Positions 8,040-17,105 of a stretch of DNA of 35,825 bases are shown piece by piece. The stretch covers positions 1-35,825 of the forward strand of contig JAEEXQ010000015.1 of the NCBI GenBank assembly GCA_016287875.1, read 5' to 3'. Within the stretch, counting starts at the first letter, position 1. Every line of letters starts with the position of its first letter. The translations under genes and the position numbers were made by a program. This DNA comes from Bacteroidales bacterium (GTDB lineage Bacteria; Bacteroidota; Bacteroidia; Bacteroidales; UBA932). The notes under the pieces were generated by a model. The model saw only the letters and a list, made by a program, of their open reading frames with translations. It was not told where the DNA came from and made no database searches.

Positions 8040-8711
8040 ATGATAAGAAAATATTTGGTACCCCTGCTTCTGGTGTTCTGCCAGATATGCGCCTTCGGCG
8101 AGGGCAGGGTTTATACCAGGAGAGCCCGTCTGGAGGACTTCCCGGCGCGCACCACGCGCATAGTGCTCACGGGGCAGGAAGTATTCGACGCCGTGCTCAA
8201 GGAAGAGATCTCCAGCCGATGGATGGCATCCCCCTACGAGTTCTGCACGGTCACCGACTACACCCGCGACCGCTACACCGACCTCTACTATTTCGTGCGT
8301 TTCACCTTCGATTCGGACTTCACCTATATGACCCTCACCAAGGGCGGGGACACCGACGACGAGAACCAGCTCAAGCAGGGTTTCGACGTGGTGATGATAC
8401 CCATAGCTCCGGCGCTGATGACGGGCGGTGACGAACTGGTGTACCTACCCGCCTACATCGATATAATGCAGGAATACATCTCCAAGGCCATGGTTTCCGA
8501 GAGGGTGGCCTTCCGCGGCATCAGGAGCCTCTGCTCAAGGCCAAGCGGCGAAATCCTCGACGACAGGCAGGCATCCATCTCCGCCTTCCTGGCCGGGGAG
8601 CCGGGCAAGAATGCGAAGGTGGTGATCACATCTTCATCCTCCCGAAAGAGCATAGAGATGATAATCACCACCGACACTCACGAACTCCGTCGTATCAAGA
8701 AAAAACGCTAG
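8040..8711 (+). CDS. Exported protein of unknown function
   Basis: I do not recognise this 223-residue protein. It starts with a Sec-type signal peptide (MIRKYLVPLLLVFCQICAFG), so the mature part is probably periplasmic or surface-located. The mature chain has a charged, mixed alpha/beta character, with the Tyr-rich stretch DRYTDLYYFVRFTF around the middle. No transmembrane segment follows the signal and no lipobox is convincing. I chose the ATG at 8040. A GTG at 8031 would add MSK and is also possible given the nearby -7 box. The gene stands alone, divergent from dnaX. It converges on the esterase gene, sharing the tetranucleotide CTAG so that both stop codons overlap. Confidence 0.75.
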   Translation: MIRKYLVPLLLVFCQICAFGEGRVYTRRARLEDFPARTTRIVLTGQEVFDAVLKEEISSRWMASPYEFCTVTDYTRDRYTDLYYFVRFTFDSDFTYMTLTKGGDTDDENQLKQGFDVVMIPIAPALMTGGDELVYLPAYIDIMQEYISKAMVSERVAFRGIRSLCSRPSGEILDDRQASISAFLAGEPGKNAKVVITSSSSRKSIEMIITTDTHELRRIKKKR

Positions 8712-10144
8712 CGCCAGTCATCCGTCCTGAACATAGGCACGGGCTGGCCGTCGTCGGTCAGCAGGTTCGCACCTTCTGGCCAGTTGTGGAATGCGTAGCG
8801 CACCGCCACGGGCGCGGGCACCTCGGGGCAGCTCACCAGCACGTCATTGGTCTTCCAGTCTATTTCGGCGGATGCCGGATGGAAGACGCGGTCTTCGCCC
8901 GCAATTTCGAATCCCTTGATTTCCAATTTCTTATGCTGGCCGTGTATGCGTAGGCAGTTTCCTATGGTGGAGACTCCGTCGAAGCTGAGGCGTATGCTGC
9001 CGCCCTCGACTTTCATACTCTTGTAAACAGGGGCGACGCTCAGTCCTTCGAAGCCATAGTCCCTTGCCAAAGCCAGCCAGGCGAGCCTCTCCCCCACCTC
9101 CTTCTTGAACGGAGGATGTATGCAGTCCCTGTGGCCTATGTCGGTGGTAGCCGCGACGGCGGAACCGGGCAGCAGGGAAGGAATCCTGTACTGCTGCTCC
9201 ACCAGCAGTGGCAGCTCGATGCCGTCGGGATCATCATAACGGAAGGGAGCTATCTGCACCAGGTAGTAGGGCATGGAGGGATTCCCCCAGAGGGCGCGCC
9301 ACTCGTTTACCATCGAAACGGTCAGCGCGGCATAGTCGGAGGAGTTCACCAAGTTGGCCTCTCCCTGATACCATATGAATCCCCTTGCCACATAATTGCG
9401 CAGAGGATATATCATTCCATTGAAGAGCTGGCCTGTATGGACCACGTCCCAATAGAGGCTCTTGGAGAGCTCGAGATTGATTCCGGGGGTAGCCTCGAGT
9501 GCGCCTATGCTTAGCCAGGCTTCGATGGGAGTTCCGCCCCAGACCGTGGATATCAGCCCAATGGGCACGTCAGGCATAAAGGCGGACAGGGTCTTACCGA
9601 AATGGTAGGCAGTGGCGCTGAAGCCCCGTACGTCGGAGGGAGTGCTCTTCTTCCACTGCCCGCTGCAATCCTCCTGGGGCTCGTCGGCGTTGTTCCTCGC
9701 GACGGTGAACATCCTCAGCAGCGGAGTGGACTTGGCATCCATTATCGTGGCGTAGGCGTCGTTCACGCGCTGATGGTCCCATCCGCCGACAGGCATCTCC
9801 ATATTCGACTGGCCGCTGCAGATCCAGACCTCCCCTATCAGGATGTCGTCCAGGCGGAGCTTGTCGCCGTCGCTGATGGAGATGCTATAGGGGCCGCCGG
9901 CATCGGGTGTGGACACCTTGACGCTCCAGCGGCCTTCCCCGTCAGGGCGGGCGCTGTAGCGGCGTCCGTCCCAGGAAGTTTCTATCCTGACGGTGGCGGA
10001 CCTGTCGGTAGATCCCCAGATATTGACCTGGCTGTTCCTCTGTAGAACCATGCCGCTCCCCATAAGGCTGGGGAGCGTCACTTTGGCTGCCGTCCGGGGA
10101 CCGATGGCCAGCAGGACGGCTATAATTGCAAATAACTTTCTCAT
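8708..10144 (-). CDS. SASA-type carbohydrate acetylesterase
   Basis: The 478-residue protein has a signal peptide (about 1-20) and the SGNH/SASA esterase fold known from sialate 9-O-acetylesterases and related enzymes acting on plant glycans. The nucleophile block is ICSGQSNME, with Ser113 the likely catalytic serine. The oxyanion-hole region TVWGGTPIEAWLS and WYQGEAN, and the catalytic-base block DCIHPPFKKEVGERLA with His343, are clear. A beta-rich domain precedes the catalytic part and another follows it. It is the last gene of the mannan operon, overlapping the upstream hydrolase by four bases. The context suggests removal of acetyl groups from acetylated mannan or glucomannan. The substrate is inferred; sialate is the alternative family activity, but no sialic acid genes are nearby. 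Confidence 0.88.
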   Translation of the reverse strand: MRKLFAIIAVLLAIGPRTAAKVTLPSLMGSGMVLQRNSQVNIWGSTDRSATVRIETSWDGRRYSARPDGEGRWSVKVSTPDAGGPYSISISDGDKLRLDDILIGEVWICSGQSNMEMPVGGWDHQRVNDAYATIMDAKSTPLLRMFTVARNNADEPQEDCSGQWKKSTPSDVRGFSATAYHFGKTLSAFMPDVPIGLISTVWGGTPIEAWLSIGALEATPGINLELSKSLYWDVVHTGQLFNGMIYPLRNYVARGFIWYQGEANLVNSSDYAALTVSMVNEWRALWGNPSMPYYLVQIAPFRYDDPDGIELPLLVEQQYRIPSLLPGSAVAATTDIGHRDCIHPPFKKEVGERLAWLALARDYGFEGLSVAPVYKSMKVEGGSIRLSFDGVSTIGNCLRIHGQHKKLEIKGFEIAGEDRVFHPASAEIDWKTNDVLVSCPEVPAPVAVRYAFHNWPEGANLLTDDGQPVPMFRTDDWR

Positions 10145-11577
10145 TCTTTCGCAAATATAGCAAAAGTTCGGGCCGGAAGCACGAAGCTCTGCTTTGCGGA
10201 TGTGGAGGCCGGGCGTTTTTCAAGCCCCTCGCCATAGAACTGCAGGCTGTATCCCTCGCCTCCTTCGGGGAGATTCAGGGAGATTTCACGGTCCTGGGAG
10301 CCGAAGTTCACCAGTGCCACGGAATAGCTCCCGCCGGGGGTTTGGGCGGCAGTGGCCGCCACGCCTTCGGGCATTTCTTCCTTTATGCGGAGAATCTTGC
10401 TGCCAGCGGGGAAATTGCGGCACATCAGGCTCCAGCTGTAGTACCAGGGACGGATTTCCTCCTGGGAAGCATCCCCGAACACCTCGCTGCCGAGTATGTT
10501 CCACATACCCCAGAGCTTCACGTCCTCTGTCTTTCCCGAATCGCCGGAGGAATGCATCGCGTCATCCAGCATCCAGGCGGCCGCGCCCGAAAAGCCGGCG
10601 TTCATCACGCTGCAGAGCAACAGGGGCATATCGAGGGCATAGAACTGGTCATATACCAGCATATTGCAGTCGGAACCCTTGGTGAAGGGATGCCCCTTGA
10701 CCCTGCGCCAGTATTCGTCCGCCAGGGCCGAATCCGCCGGATCGGAGAAGTATTTGAAACCGGCCTCTCCCAGGATGATGGGCTTGTCCACCATCGCCTT
10801 AAGTTCCTTCAGCCTTTCGCAGAACTCCCCGCTGCGCACGTAGCGCTGGCCGGGATAGGCGTGCATATCGTAGATGCCCACTTCGGGTACTCCTTCCACC
10901 GTGGCCTTGAGCCATCCGGCATAGTCGTACCTGGATGCGGGATTCCTGTAATCTATCACCGCGTCGGGGCCGGCTATGGACACCTTGCCCTTGAGCGACG
11001 GGTACTTGTCCATCTCGGCCTGGAACTCGGCCACCATCTTCCTCCAGAAGGCGAAGTCCCCGTCGGTGGAGGCCCAGTTGCCGTCCGGCTCGTTGAAGAT
11101 GACGAAGTGCTTGATGCAGTCGAAGCCGTTTTCGCCCACCAGCCAGTCCAGGTGGCGCACCGATGCCTCGACCCACTTGCGCGAGCCCTTCATCCCCCAG
11201 GTAGGAGGATTGTACTCTCCGTAAACCACCATCACCCCGCGGCTCTGGCAGTACGAGAGCAGTTTCAGGATATTGCCGGAGTTGCGCCCGTGGTCGAAGC
11301 CTTTGCCGTCGAAATATGTGAAGGGGCTGTTGATCATGCAGCGCACGTACTGCGGGCGCATATAGTCCAGGCGCTCGTAGAGGGTGTTCCAGTCATCTTC
11401 CGAAAGCTGGCAGCCCCAGTCGGCGGCTTCGTCATAAGGGTCCCATTCCACCCCGTTCCCGAGGTAGCAGGGGTTTATGACCTCTCCGGTCACTGTAAGC
11501 TCGTACTTGTCGGCACAGGATGTAAGCATAAGGGCGGCGCAGGCCAGGGTCATCAGCATTGCGGTGGCGGATTTCAT
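10141..11577 (-). CDS. Clan GH-A glycoside hydrolase, lipoprotein, family not certain
   Basis: The 478-residue protein starts with a lipoprotein signal ending MLTSC (Cys21), so it is probably tethered to a membrane surface. The catalytic barrel shows the clan GH-A pattern. FNEPDG puts the acid/base Glu at residue 163 after strand 4, and IILGEAGF puts the nucleophile at Glu271 after strand 7. DMHAYPG and AAAWMLDDAM line the predicted active site. The C-terminal 100 residues look like a beta-sandwich, containing YSVALVNFGSQDREISL. The layout recalls families GH5, GH30 and GH39, but I cannot assign one by eye. It lies between the GH26 pair and the esterase with four-base overlaps, so a role in mannan or decorated mannan breakdown is likely. 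Confidence 0.8.
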   Translation of the reverse strand: MKSATAMLMTLACAALMLTSCADKYELTVTGEVINPCYLGNGVEWDPYDEAADWGCQLSEDDWNTLYERLDYMRPQYVRCMINSPFTYFDGKGFDHGRNSGNILKLLSYCQSRGVMVVYGEYNPPTWGMKGSRKWVEASVRHLDWLVGENGFDCIKHFVIFNEPDGNWASTDGDFAFWRKMVAEFQAEMDKYPSLKGKVSIAGPDAVIDYRNPASRYDYAGWLKATVEGVPEVGIYDMHAYPGQRYVRSGEFCERLKELKAMVDKPIILGEAGFKYFSDPADSALADEYWRRVKGHPFTKGSDCNMLVYDQFYALDMPLLLCSVMNAGFSGAAAWMLDDAMHSSGDSGKTEDVKLWGMWNILGSEVFGDASQEEIRPWYYSWSLMCRNFPAGSKILRIKEEMPEGVAATAAQTPGGSYSVALVNFGSQDREISLNLPEGGEGYSLQFYGEGLEKRPASTSAKQSFVLPARTFAIFAKE

Positions 11578-12755
11578 TTTACGGTAATGTTTTTGGCAGG
11601 GACATACATATCGGGAAGGTCCTGGCAGAAGAAGGTGTCCGAACGGTCGTACATCTGGATGAAGCTGTCCTCGGAAACGTGGCCGGGATATACGGAGAAG
11701 TAGTGGCTTCCCTGCTCGATGGGGTCGTACTTATTGCGCCAGGTAACCAGCAGGCTCATCTTGCGGCCGGCCATGGGCGCGGCGATGTTGGTGAACCAGT
11801 AATCAGGATTCTTCAGGCCTTCCACGCCGGTTTCGGTGACTCCGGCGGGTTTCTTCTTGCCGGTAGATATCTTGCTCAGGACCTTCAGATTGTTCACGAA
11901 CACATTGTTGTTGATGCCGTGGTAGCAGTCCATGCCGATGAAGTCCACGTAATCATCCCCGGGCCAGCGGAATAGGAAGTCGCTCTCGACCTTCTGGGAG
12001 TCCATCTGGGGGGATATTGCATAGATGAAATTGTGCACTCCGGCGGCCTTCATATAGTCCACGAAGTAACGCCAGAGGGCCACGAACTCGCTGTCGCTTG
12101 CACAGAGGGTCCCCCACCAGCTCCATTTTTCGGTATGCTCGTGGAAGGGGCGGATGATGATGGGGATGGTCTTGCCGTCGCTGCCCTTGAAGCTCTTGGC
12201 GAGCTCGGCCAGGCGGTCCAGCCATTCGTTGAAGGTACGGCGGGTTTCGCTTCCCTCCTTGAGGATTTCGGCTGCAACGCGCACGGGCTTGCTCTGGTCT
12301 ATCCAGGAATCGTCCCCGTCGAGGGGATTGTCCATATGCAGGCAGGCCATCACCACCATTCCGCGGTCGTAGGCCTCCTTGACCAGCTTCTTGCGCAAGG
12401 CATTGTCATCGGCCTCCGAGAGGTCGTCGTACCTGTCATCCATAAGGGTTGACAGGTCGAGGGCATATACGGCAGGATAGTCCCCGCACACGTCCTTGGT
12501 GTCGGATCCGCCCTCGGTGCCATACCATTTGCGGCCATACATCAGGTCGTCGTGATGCCCGAACATCCATCCGTGCTCCCTTATAGCCCAGAGATTCGAA
12601 TACAGGGCCTTGGTTTCGGGGGTGGCAGCAGGATCGGCCAGTTTCAGCTCGACCGTGGTATCCACCGGTTCGGGGTCCTTGTTGTCCTGGTGCTTTCCGC
12701 AGCTCCAGAATAGGGGCGCCGCAAGCAGTGCGGCAAGAACTAATCTTTTCATCAT
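11574..12755 (-). CDS. GH26 beta-mannanase, lipoprotein (second of tandem pair)
   Basis: The 393-residue protein has a lipoprotein signal ending LFWSC (Cys19), followed by a short linker and a GH26 barrel. GH26 enzymes are retaining endo-beta-1,4-mannanases or mannobiose-releasing mannosidases. The acid/base is Glu206 in RPFHEH, followed by WSWWG, which lines the active site. The nucleophile is Glu308 in AGVTETG. GWMFGHHDD and WPGDDYVDFIGMDCY are further family blocks. The start overlaps the stop of the neighbouring GH26 gene by four bases. The protein is colinear with that neighbour, with catalytic residues at identical positions, so the two arose by duplication. Confidence 0.92.
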   Translation of the reverse strand: MMKRLVLAALLAAPLFWSCGKHQDNKDPEPVDTTVELKLADPAATPETKALYSNLWAIREHGWMFGHHDDLMYGRKWYGTEGGSDTKDVCGDYPAVYALDLSTLMDDRYDDLSEADDNALRKKLVKEAYDRGMVVMACLHMDNPLDGDDSWIDQSKPVRVAAEILKEGSETRRTFNEWLDRLAELAKSFKGSDGKTIPIIIRPFHEHTEKWSWWGTLCASDSEFVALWRYFVDYMKAAGVHNFIYAISPQMDSQKVESDFLFRWPGDDYVDFIGMDCYHGINNNVFVNNLKVLSKISTGKKKPAGVTETGVEGLKNPDYWFTNIAAPMAGRKMSLLVTWRNKYDPIEQGSHYFSVYPGHVSEDSFIQMYDRSDTFFCQDLPDMYVPAKNITVK

Positions 12756-13933
12756 TCAACTATTATGTTTTCCGCCATTACGTACATGTCGGGAAGGTCT
12801 TCGCAAAAGAAAGTATCGCTGCGCGCGTACATTTCCCGGAACGATTCCTCGGAAGGATGGCCGGGGAATACCGAGTAATACACGTCGTATTCGCCTATGG
12901 GGTCATATTTGTTGCTCCAGGTCACCAGCATGCTCATATTGCGGCCGGCCATAGGCGCGGCGATGTTCCTGGTCCAGTAATCCTCCGCCTTGAATCCCTC
13001 GACGCCTATCTCGGTCACTCCGGCCGGCTTCTTCTTGGCCTCGGAAACCTTCTTGAGCAGTTTGAGATTGTTGAGGAATACGGTATTGTTGATGCCGAGG
13101 TAGCAGTCCATTCCCATAAAGTCCACATAGTCGTCGCCGGGCCAGCGGTAGGAGAAATCACTTTCGGCCTGCTGGCCGTTCATTGCGGGCGATATGGCAT
13201 ATATGAAGGTATGCACTCCGCGGGCCTTCATTCCGTCCACCAGGAAGCGCCAGAGCCTAACGTACTCGTCGGCCGTGGTGCAGGAACAGCCCCACCAGCT
13301 CCATTCGTGCCCGTGCTCGTGGAAGGGGCGAAGGATGATGGGAATCTGCACTCCGTCGCTGCCTTTGAGGCTTTTGGCGAGCTTAGCGAGATTGTCCAGC
13401 CAGGTATTGAAAAGCAAGTTGGTTTCGCTGCCGGTCTTTAGGATTTCGGCAGCCACCTGATTGCTTGCGTTGTAGTTCTTTTCACCGTATCCGGCACCGT
13501 TGAGGGGATTGTTAAGATGCATGCAGGCCATTACCACCATTCCGCGGTCGTAGGCTTCCTTGATGGTGCGGCGCTTGACATCGTTGTCAAGAGTATCCTG
13601 CAGGGCTGCCTTGCGCCCGTCCATGAAGGAGGCCACGTCCACCGCATATACGGCGGGATAATCCCCGCACACCTCCTTGGTGTCGGAGCGGCCCTCGACG
13701 TGCTTCCAGCTACGGCCGTTGAGCAGGTCGTTCTGGTGTCCGAACATCCATCCCTTGGACTTGATAGCCCACAGATTGGAATAGAGAGCCTTGGTTTCCG
13801 GGGTGGCATCGGCATCGGAGAGGCTGAGCGTAAGCGTTTTCGGGGCCTCTTCTTTCTTCGCAGGCTCGTCCCCCTTGCAGGAAAAGCAAAGGGGGACGGC
13901 TGCGAGAAGTATCAGTAGCAAATGTCTTGACAT
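12752..13933 (-). CDS. GH26 beta-mannanase, lipoprotein (first of tandem pair)
   Basis: I start this gene at the ATG at 13933, which shares a base with the upstream stop (TAATG). The frame can be extended 26 codons further, but that extension overlaps the upstream gene. It would also bury the lipoprotein signal MSRHLLLILLAAVPLCFSC (Cys19). From this start the protein has 393 residues, the same as its neighbour. The acid/base is Glu206 (RPFHEHGHEWSWWG) and the nucleophile Glu308 (GVTEIG). Differences from the paralogue cluster in loops, for example GAGYGEKNYNASNQ against DGDDSWIDQSKPV, hinting at different subsite binding or endo/exo action. The likely role is surface attack on beta-1,4-mannan. 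Confidence 0.92.
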   Translation of the reverse strand: MSRHLLLILLAAVPLCFSCKGDEPAKKEEAPKTLTLSLSDADATPETKALYSNLWAIKSKGWMFGHQNDLLNGRSWKHVEGRSDTKEVCGDYPAVYAVDVASFMDGRKAALQDTLDNDVKRRTIKEAYDRGMVVMACMHLNNPLNGAGYGEKNYNASNQVAAEILKTGSETNLLFNTWLDNLAKLAKSLKGSDGVQIPIILRPFHEHGHEWSWWGCSCTTADEYVRLWRFLVDGMKARGVHTFIYAISPAMNGQQAESDFSYRWPGDDYVDFMGMDCYLGINNTVFLNNLKLLKKVSEAKKKPAGVTEIGVEGFKAEDYWTRNIAAPMAGRNMSMLVTWSNKYDPIGEYDVYYSVFPGHPSEESFREMYARSDTFFCEDLPDMYVMAENIIVE

Positions 13934-15576
13934 TATTCGGTAGGAATCTGCTTTTGGAATACCATCACATAGAGCAGAGGGCTGTTCACGAACCTGTCGT
14001 AGTCGGTCCACTGGTATGAGAGATCCTCAGAAGGCGCATCGGCAAGAGGCAGGGCCAGGGCCATGCATCCCTCGGGGATGTCCAGAGCCGTCTTCCCGAG
14101 GAACTCGTAACTGCCCGGAAGCAGCAGAGGGACATTGTAGCTGAGTACGCCCTTGAGCCTGACAGAGACCGAGCCGCCTTCCGAGAGGGATTTGTCGTCC
14201 GGATTGTAGACGTAACTGGTCTCGGTATGAGGCAGCCAGCCATACCACTGACTGCAGTCGATGGGAGGATCCACTTTTACTCCGGACTTCGAGCCGACAT
14301 AGAGGTAATCCCAATAGGCCCCGTCGGCGCCCGGCGAATAAAGCAAACTTCCGTTCAGGGCACCTTCCGATGCGGGGGTGAAGGTCAGTATGTTGTCGAG
14401 TTCCTTGCTGCAGTTGTTCCAGCACCAGCTCTTGGTAGGAGCCTGGTCCTTGGTGATACTGTTCTTGGCACCGCCATAAACCCAGAGTTCCTTGACCTTC
14501 CAGTCGCCGGGCAAACCGAATACGGGAGCGGGTTCGGGAGGGGTTACGGTGTTCTTGCCTTCGGTACCCGTAGTTGCCGCCGCCGCGGGAATCTCGCTGA
14601 CGGGGGTGACCAGTACGAAGAATGCCCTGGGCCTCTTGGCGAACTTGTCATAGTCGGTGTAGATGTTGGTCCAGTCGTCCTTGGTGCCGTCCACGCTGGG
14701 AGTATAGGTGAAGAGGAAGGCCTTCTTGGCAATAGTGATCTTCACGTCGCGGGAGTCGTCCTTATACACGTCATAGGTCCCGGAATCGACGAACACGCCC
14801 TTGGTGACCACGCCGTTGGCATCGGTGAAGCTGATGGTATTATTGGTATAATCGCGCACCCAGGTGCTTTCACCGACGGGAATCTTGCGGTAGTACTTGT
14901 GCAGGTCGATATCGGTATCGCCCTCCTTGTTGTTCGCCGCAGCGTAGAGGCAGTTCCAATGCTTGCCGTCCACGCCACCATAGTGTATGCACTTGCCGGT
15001 GGTGTTTCCGTCGGGAAGTATCTCGTCGAGGGTGAATTCCAGATAGTCGTCATACTCGGCACCCGGGCCGTGACCATTGTCATACCAGCACCAAGGTTTC
15101 TTGGTGGGATTCACTAGCGCGCAGCCACCGAACTCGGGGCCTGTACCGCCCCATACGCGGCAGCTGTCGAGGGAGTATTTACCCACGATGGTTTCGGTGA
15201 ATTCCTTCATTATGACCGTATAGTCGCGGGACTTGCCAGTTTCGGATGTAACCGTAATGACAGGTGCCGCACCGGAGAAATCGATGATAGCGCCACGCTC
15301 CACGTTGCAACTCGCCTTGTAAGAGAGTTCGAGGGTTTCGAGCGTAACCTTGGACATATCCGGCACAAGGTCCGTGGCAAGCTGGACGTTGACGGTTCCG
15401 GTGGATTCATCCACATCTTTCACTACAGCAAGGCCTGCCTGGCCGGCGAACTTGATGTTGAGAATCCTGTGGTCGTTGTTCCAGCTGCCCTCTTCCACCT
15501 GCGCCCAAGGATCCTTGGTGCACGCGCTCAGCAATGCCAGAGCGCCTAAGGCTATGAATAATATACTGCGTTTCAT
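13933..15576 (-). CDS. Surface glycan-binding lipoprotein (SusE-position), mannan PUL
   Basis: The 547-residue protein follows susD directly, the usual position of the SusE-type surface glycan-binding protein. It has a lipoprotein signal (LLSAC, Cys19) and an N-terminal beta-sandwich-like region (about 30-130). Two related domains follow, about 132-330 and 358-545. Both contain a WVYGG- or VWGG-like start, a PWCW/SWCW block and a yxPG/GGxDGxxW-type block. They end in TDYDKF(x)nFFVLVTPVSEIP or TDYDRF(x)nLLYVMVFQKQIP. The aromatic WCW motifs are good candidates for sugar stacking. A Pro/Thr-rich linker at about 331-357 joins the two repeats. Mannan binding is inferred from the operon, not from a recognised family. 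Confidence 0.8.
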   Translation of the reverse strand: MKRSILFIALGALALLSACTKDPWAQVEEGSWNNDHRILNIKFAGQAGLAVVKDVDESTGTVNVQLATDLVPDMSKVTLETLELSYKASCNVERGAIIDFSGAAPVITVTSETGKSRDYTVIMKEFTETIVGKYSLDSCRVWGGTGPEFGGCALVNPTKKPWCWYDNGHGPGAEYDDYLEFTLDEILPDGNTTGKCIHYGGVDGKHWNCLYAAANNKEGDTDIDLHKYYRKIPVGESTWVRDYTNNTISFTDANGVVTKGVFVDSGTYDVYKDDSRDVKITIAKKAFLFTYTPSVDGTKDDWTNIYTDYDKFAKRPRAFFVLVTPVSEIPAAAATTGTEGKNTVTPPEPAPVFGLPGDWKVKELWVYGGAKNSITKDQAPTKSWCWNNCSKELDNILTFTPASEGALNGSLLYSPGADGAYWDYLYVGSKSGVKVDPPIDCSQWYGWLPHTETSYVYNPDDKSLSEGGSVSVRLKGVLSYNVPLLLPGSYEFLGKTALDIPEGCMALALPLADAPSEDLSYQWTDYDRFVNSPLLYVMVFQKQIPTE

Positions 15577-15578
15577 AA

Positions 15579-17105
15579 CTACTTGATGTTAGGGTTGAGG
15601 TCGGTCTCGATGGACGGAATAGGATAGAAGAGCACGTCAGCCTCTTCCGTGATGCCCTGCTCCTGCACCGCGGTCACGGTATGCAGACGGCCGGTACGGC
15701 GGAGGTCGTAGGTGATGTTGCCTTCGAAAGCAAGTTCATAGACGCGCTCCCTGATGACGGCCGCGCGGAAATCCGCAACGGAAAGGCCGGGAGTCAGGTC
15801 GCCCAGGCCGGCCCTGTTACGTATGTAGTTCACCAGCTCATAGGCTTTGGCGGTAGGGCCTGCAGCCTCGGCATACATAAGGGCCACGTCCGAGTAACGG
15901 AGCAGATAAGGCTTGGTGGAAGTCTTGTCGCCGTTGAAACCGGGATCGACGTACTTGCGGCAGAAAGGATAGGAAAGGGAGCCGGGATAAGCGGCCACTA
16001 CCGCACCGGAAGCGTCGTAAACTTCCTTGCAGATGAGCCAGTCCTTGCGGAGGTCTCCGGCTGCATAGGAATTGTAGAAGGTGATGTTGGTCTTGTATTC
16101 CGACCATCCGTCGTGGGTGGCTATCATCTTGTCGCTGTCGCCCTGCTTGAGATAGACGGTGCCGCCGGAGATATAAGGGATGTACATCTTCGAAATCTTG
16201 GAGTACTGGCCCTCGGTCTCGCCCGTGCGGTCCATGCTCATAATGAAGATGTGCTCGGGGCCGTCAGGATAATCCACGTCGTAGATGTGCATCAGGTCGG
16301 GGTCGAAGCCATAGGTCTTCTGCTCGGGATTGTCCACGACCTCGCCGGCATACTGCGCGGCCTTGGCGTAGTAATCATCTACGCTGAAGCTCATCTCGGA
16401 GTATTGGGGCACTCCGTAGGCCTTGGCGGATGCAAGGTAGAGATAGGCCTTGGCCAGGAAAGCCTGGGCTGCAGCCTTGTCCACGCGACCGGGTTCCGGT
16501 TTGGCATAATAGGGCAGCAGTTCGATGGCATCCTCAAGGTCGGAGATAATGTATCCCCACATCTCGTCCAGGTTTTCGGGGAGGCCGGCCTGGGTGTCTT
16601 CGAGCCTGGAAACCATGCTCATATGGATGGGCACGCGGCCGAAGTTGCGGGCAAGGTTGAAGTAGGAATAAGCACGCATGAAATAGGCCTCGCCGGTGAA
16701 ACGGTTGCGTATGCCTGCGTCGATATTCATCGAGGGAACGTGCTTGATAACCGCATTCGCACGGTTGATGGTGATGTACGAATACTTGAAGAAGTTTCCA
16801 AGGGTAGTGTTGCTCCTGAAGTTGTTCTGGCTCCAGGCATCGAGGTCCTTGGTCGACGGGGTAGCGTCGCCCTTAGGGTCGAGCTCGTCGGTATTCATAC
16901 CGCCGAGGAACACTATGGCGCGGGAGTACTCGATGTAGTTGATGGCATCGTAGATGTACAGGGTCGCAGCCTCCGCATCAGCGGTGGTCTTATAGTAGTT
17001 ACGCTCCGAGTAGAAGCCGTAAGGATACTCTTCAAGAGAACAGCCCGCAAAGAGGATTGCTGCAAATATCAATGCTGTGATCTTATTTTTCATGGCTGCA
17101 ATCAT
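15579..17105 (-). CDS. susD: SusD-family surface glycan-binding lipoprotein
   Basis: SusD-like proteins form the lid on a SusC TonB-dependent channel and capture oligosaccharides at the outer surface. The 508-residue product has a lipoprotein signal ending LFAGC and the family's N-terminal block SLEEYPYGFYSERNYYKT. The tetratricopeptide region contains AYFMRAYSYFNLARNFGRVPI, given here as FMRAYSYFNLARNFGRVPI. The C-terminal RERVYELAFEGNITYDLRRTG is represented by RERVYELAFEG and YDLRRTG. The ATG at 17105 overlaps the susC stop (TAATG). An ATG four codons later (17093, MKNK) gives a more typical signal peptide and may be the true start. The role in mannan-oligosaccharide capture is inferred from neighbours. 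Confidence 0.94.
   Translation of the reverse strand: MIAAMKNKITALIFAAILFAGCSLEEYPYGFYSERNYYKTTADAEAATLYIYDAINYIEYSRAIVFLGGMNTDELDPKGDATPSTKDLDAWSQNNFRSNTTLGNFFKYSYITINRANAVIKHVPSMNIDAGIRNRFTGEAYFMRAYSYFNLARNFGRVPIHMSMVSRLEDTQAGLPENLDEMWGYIISDLEDAIELLPYYAKPEPGRVDKAAAQAFLAKAYLYLASAKAYGVPQYSEMSFSVDDYYAKAAQYAGEVVDNPEQKTYGFDPDLMHIYDVDYPDGPEHIFIMSMDRTGETEGQYSKISKMYIPYISGGTVYLKQGDSDKMIATHDGWSEYKTNITFYNSYAAGDLRKDWLICKEVYDASGAVVAAYPGSLSYPFCRKYVDPGFNGDKTSTKPYLLRYSDVALMYAEAAGPTAKAYELVNYIRNRAGLGDLTPGLSVADFRAAVIRERVYELAFEGNITYDLRRTGRLHTVTAVQEQGITEEADVLFYPIPSIETDLNPNIK

Noticed and set aside
12752..14011. Start of the first GH26 gene at 14011
   Set aside because: It would bury a complete lipoprotein signal and overlap the upstream gene by 79 bases. 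The ATG at 13933 fits the operon's TAATG pattern.
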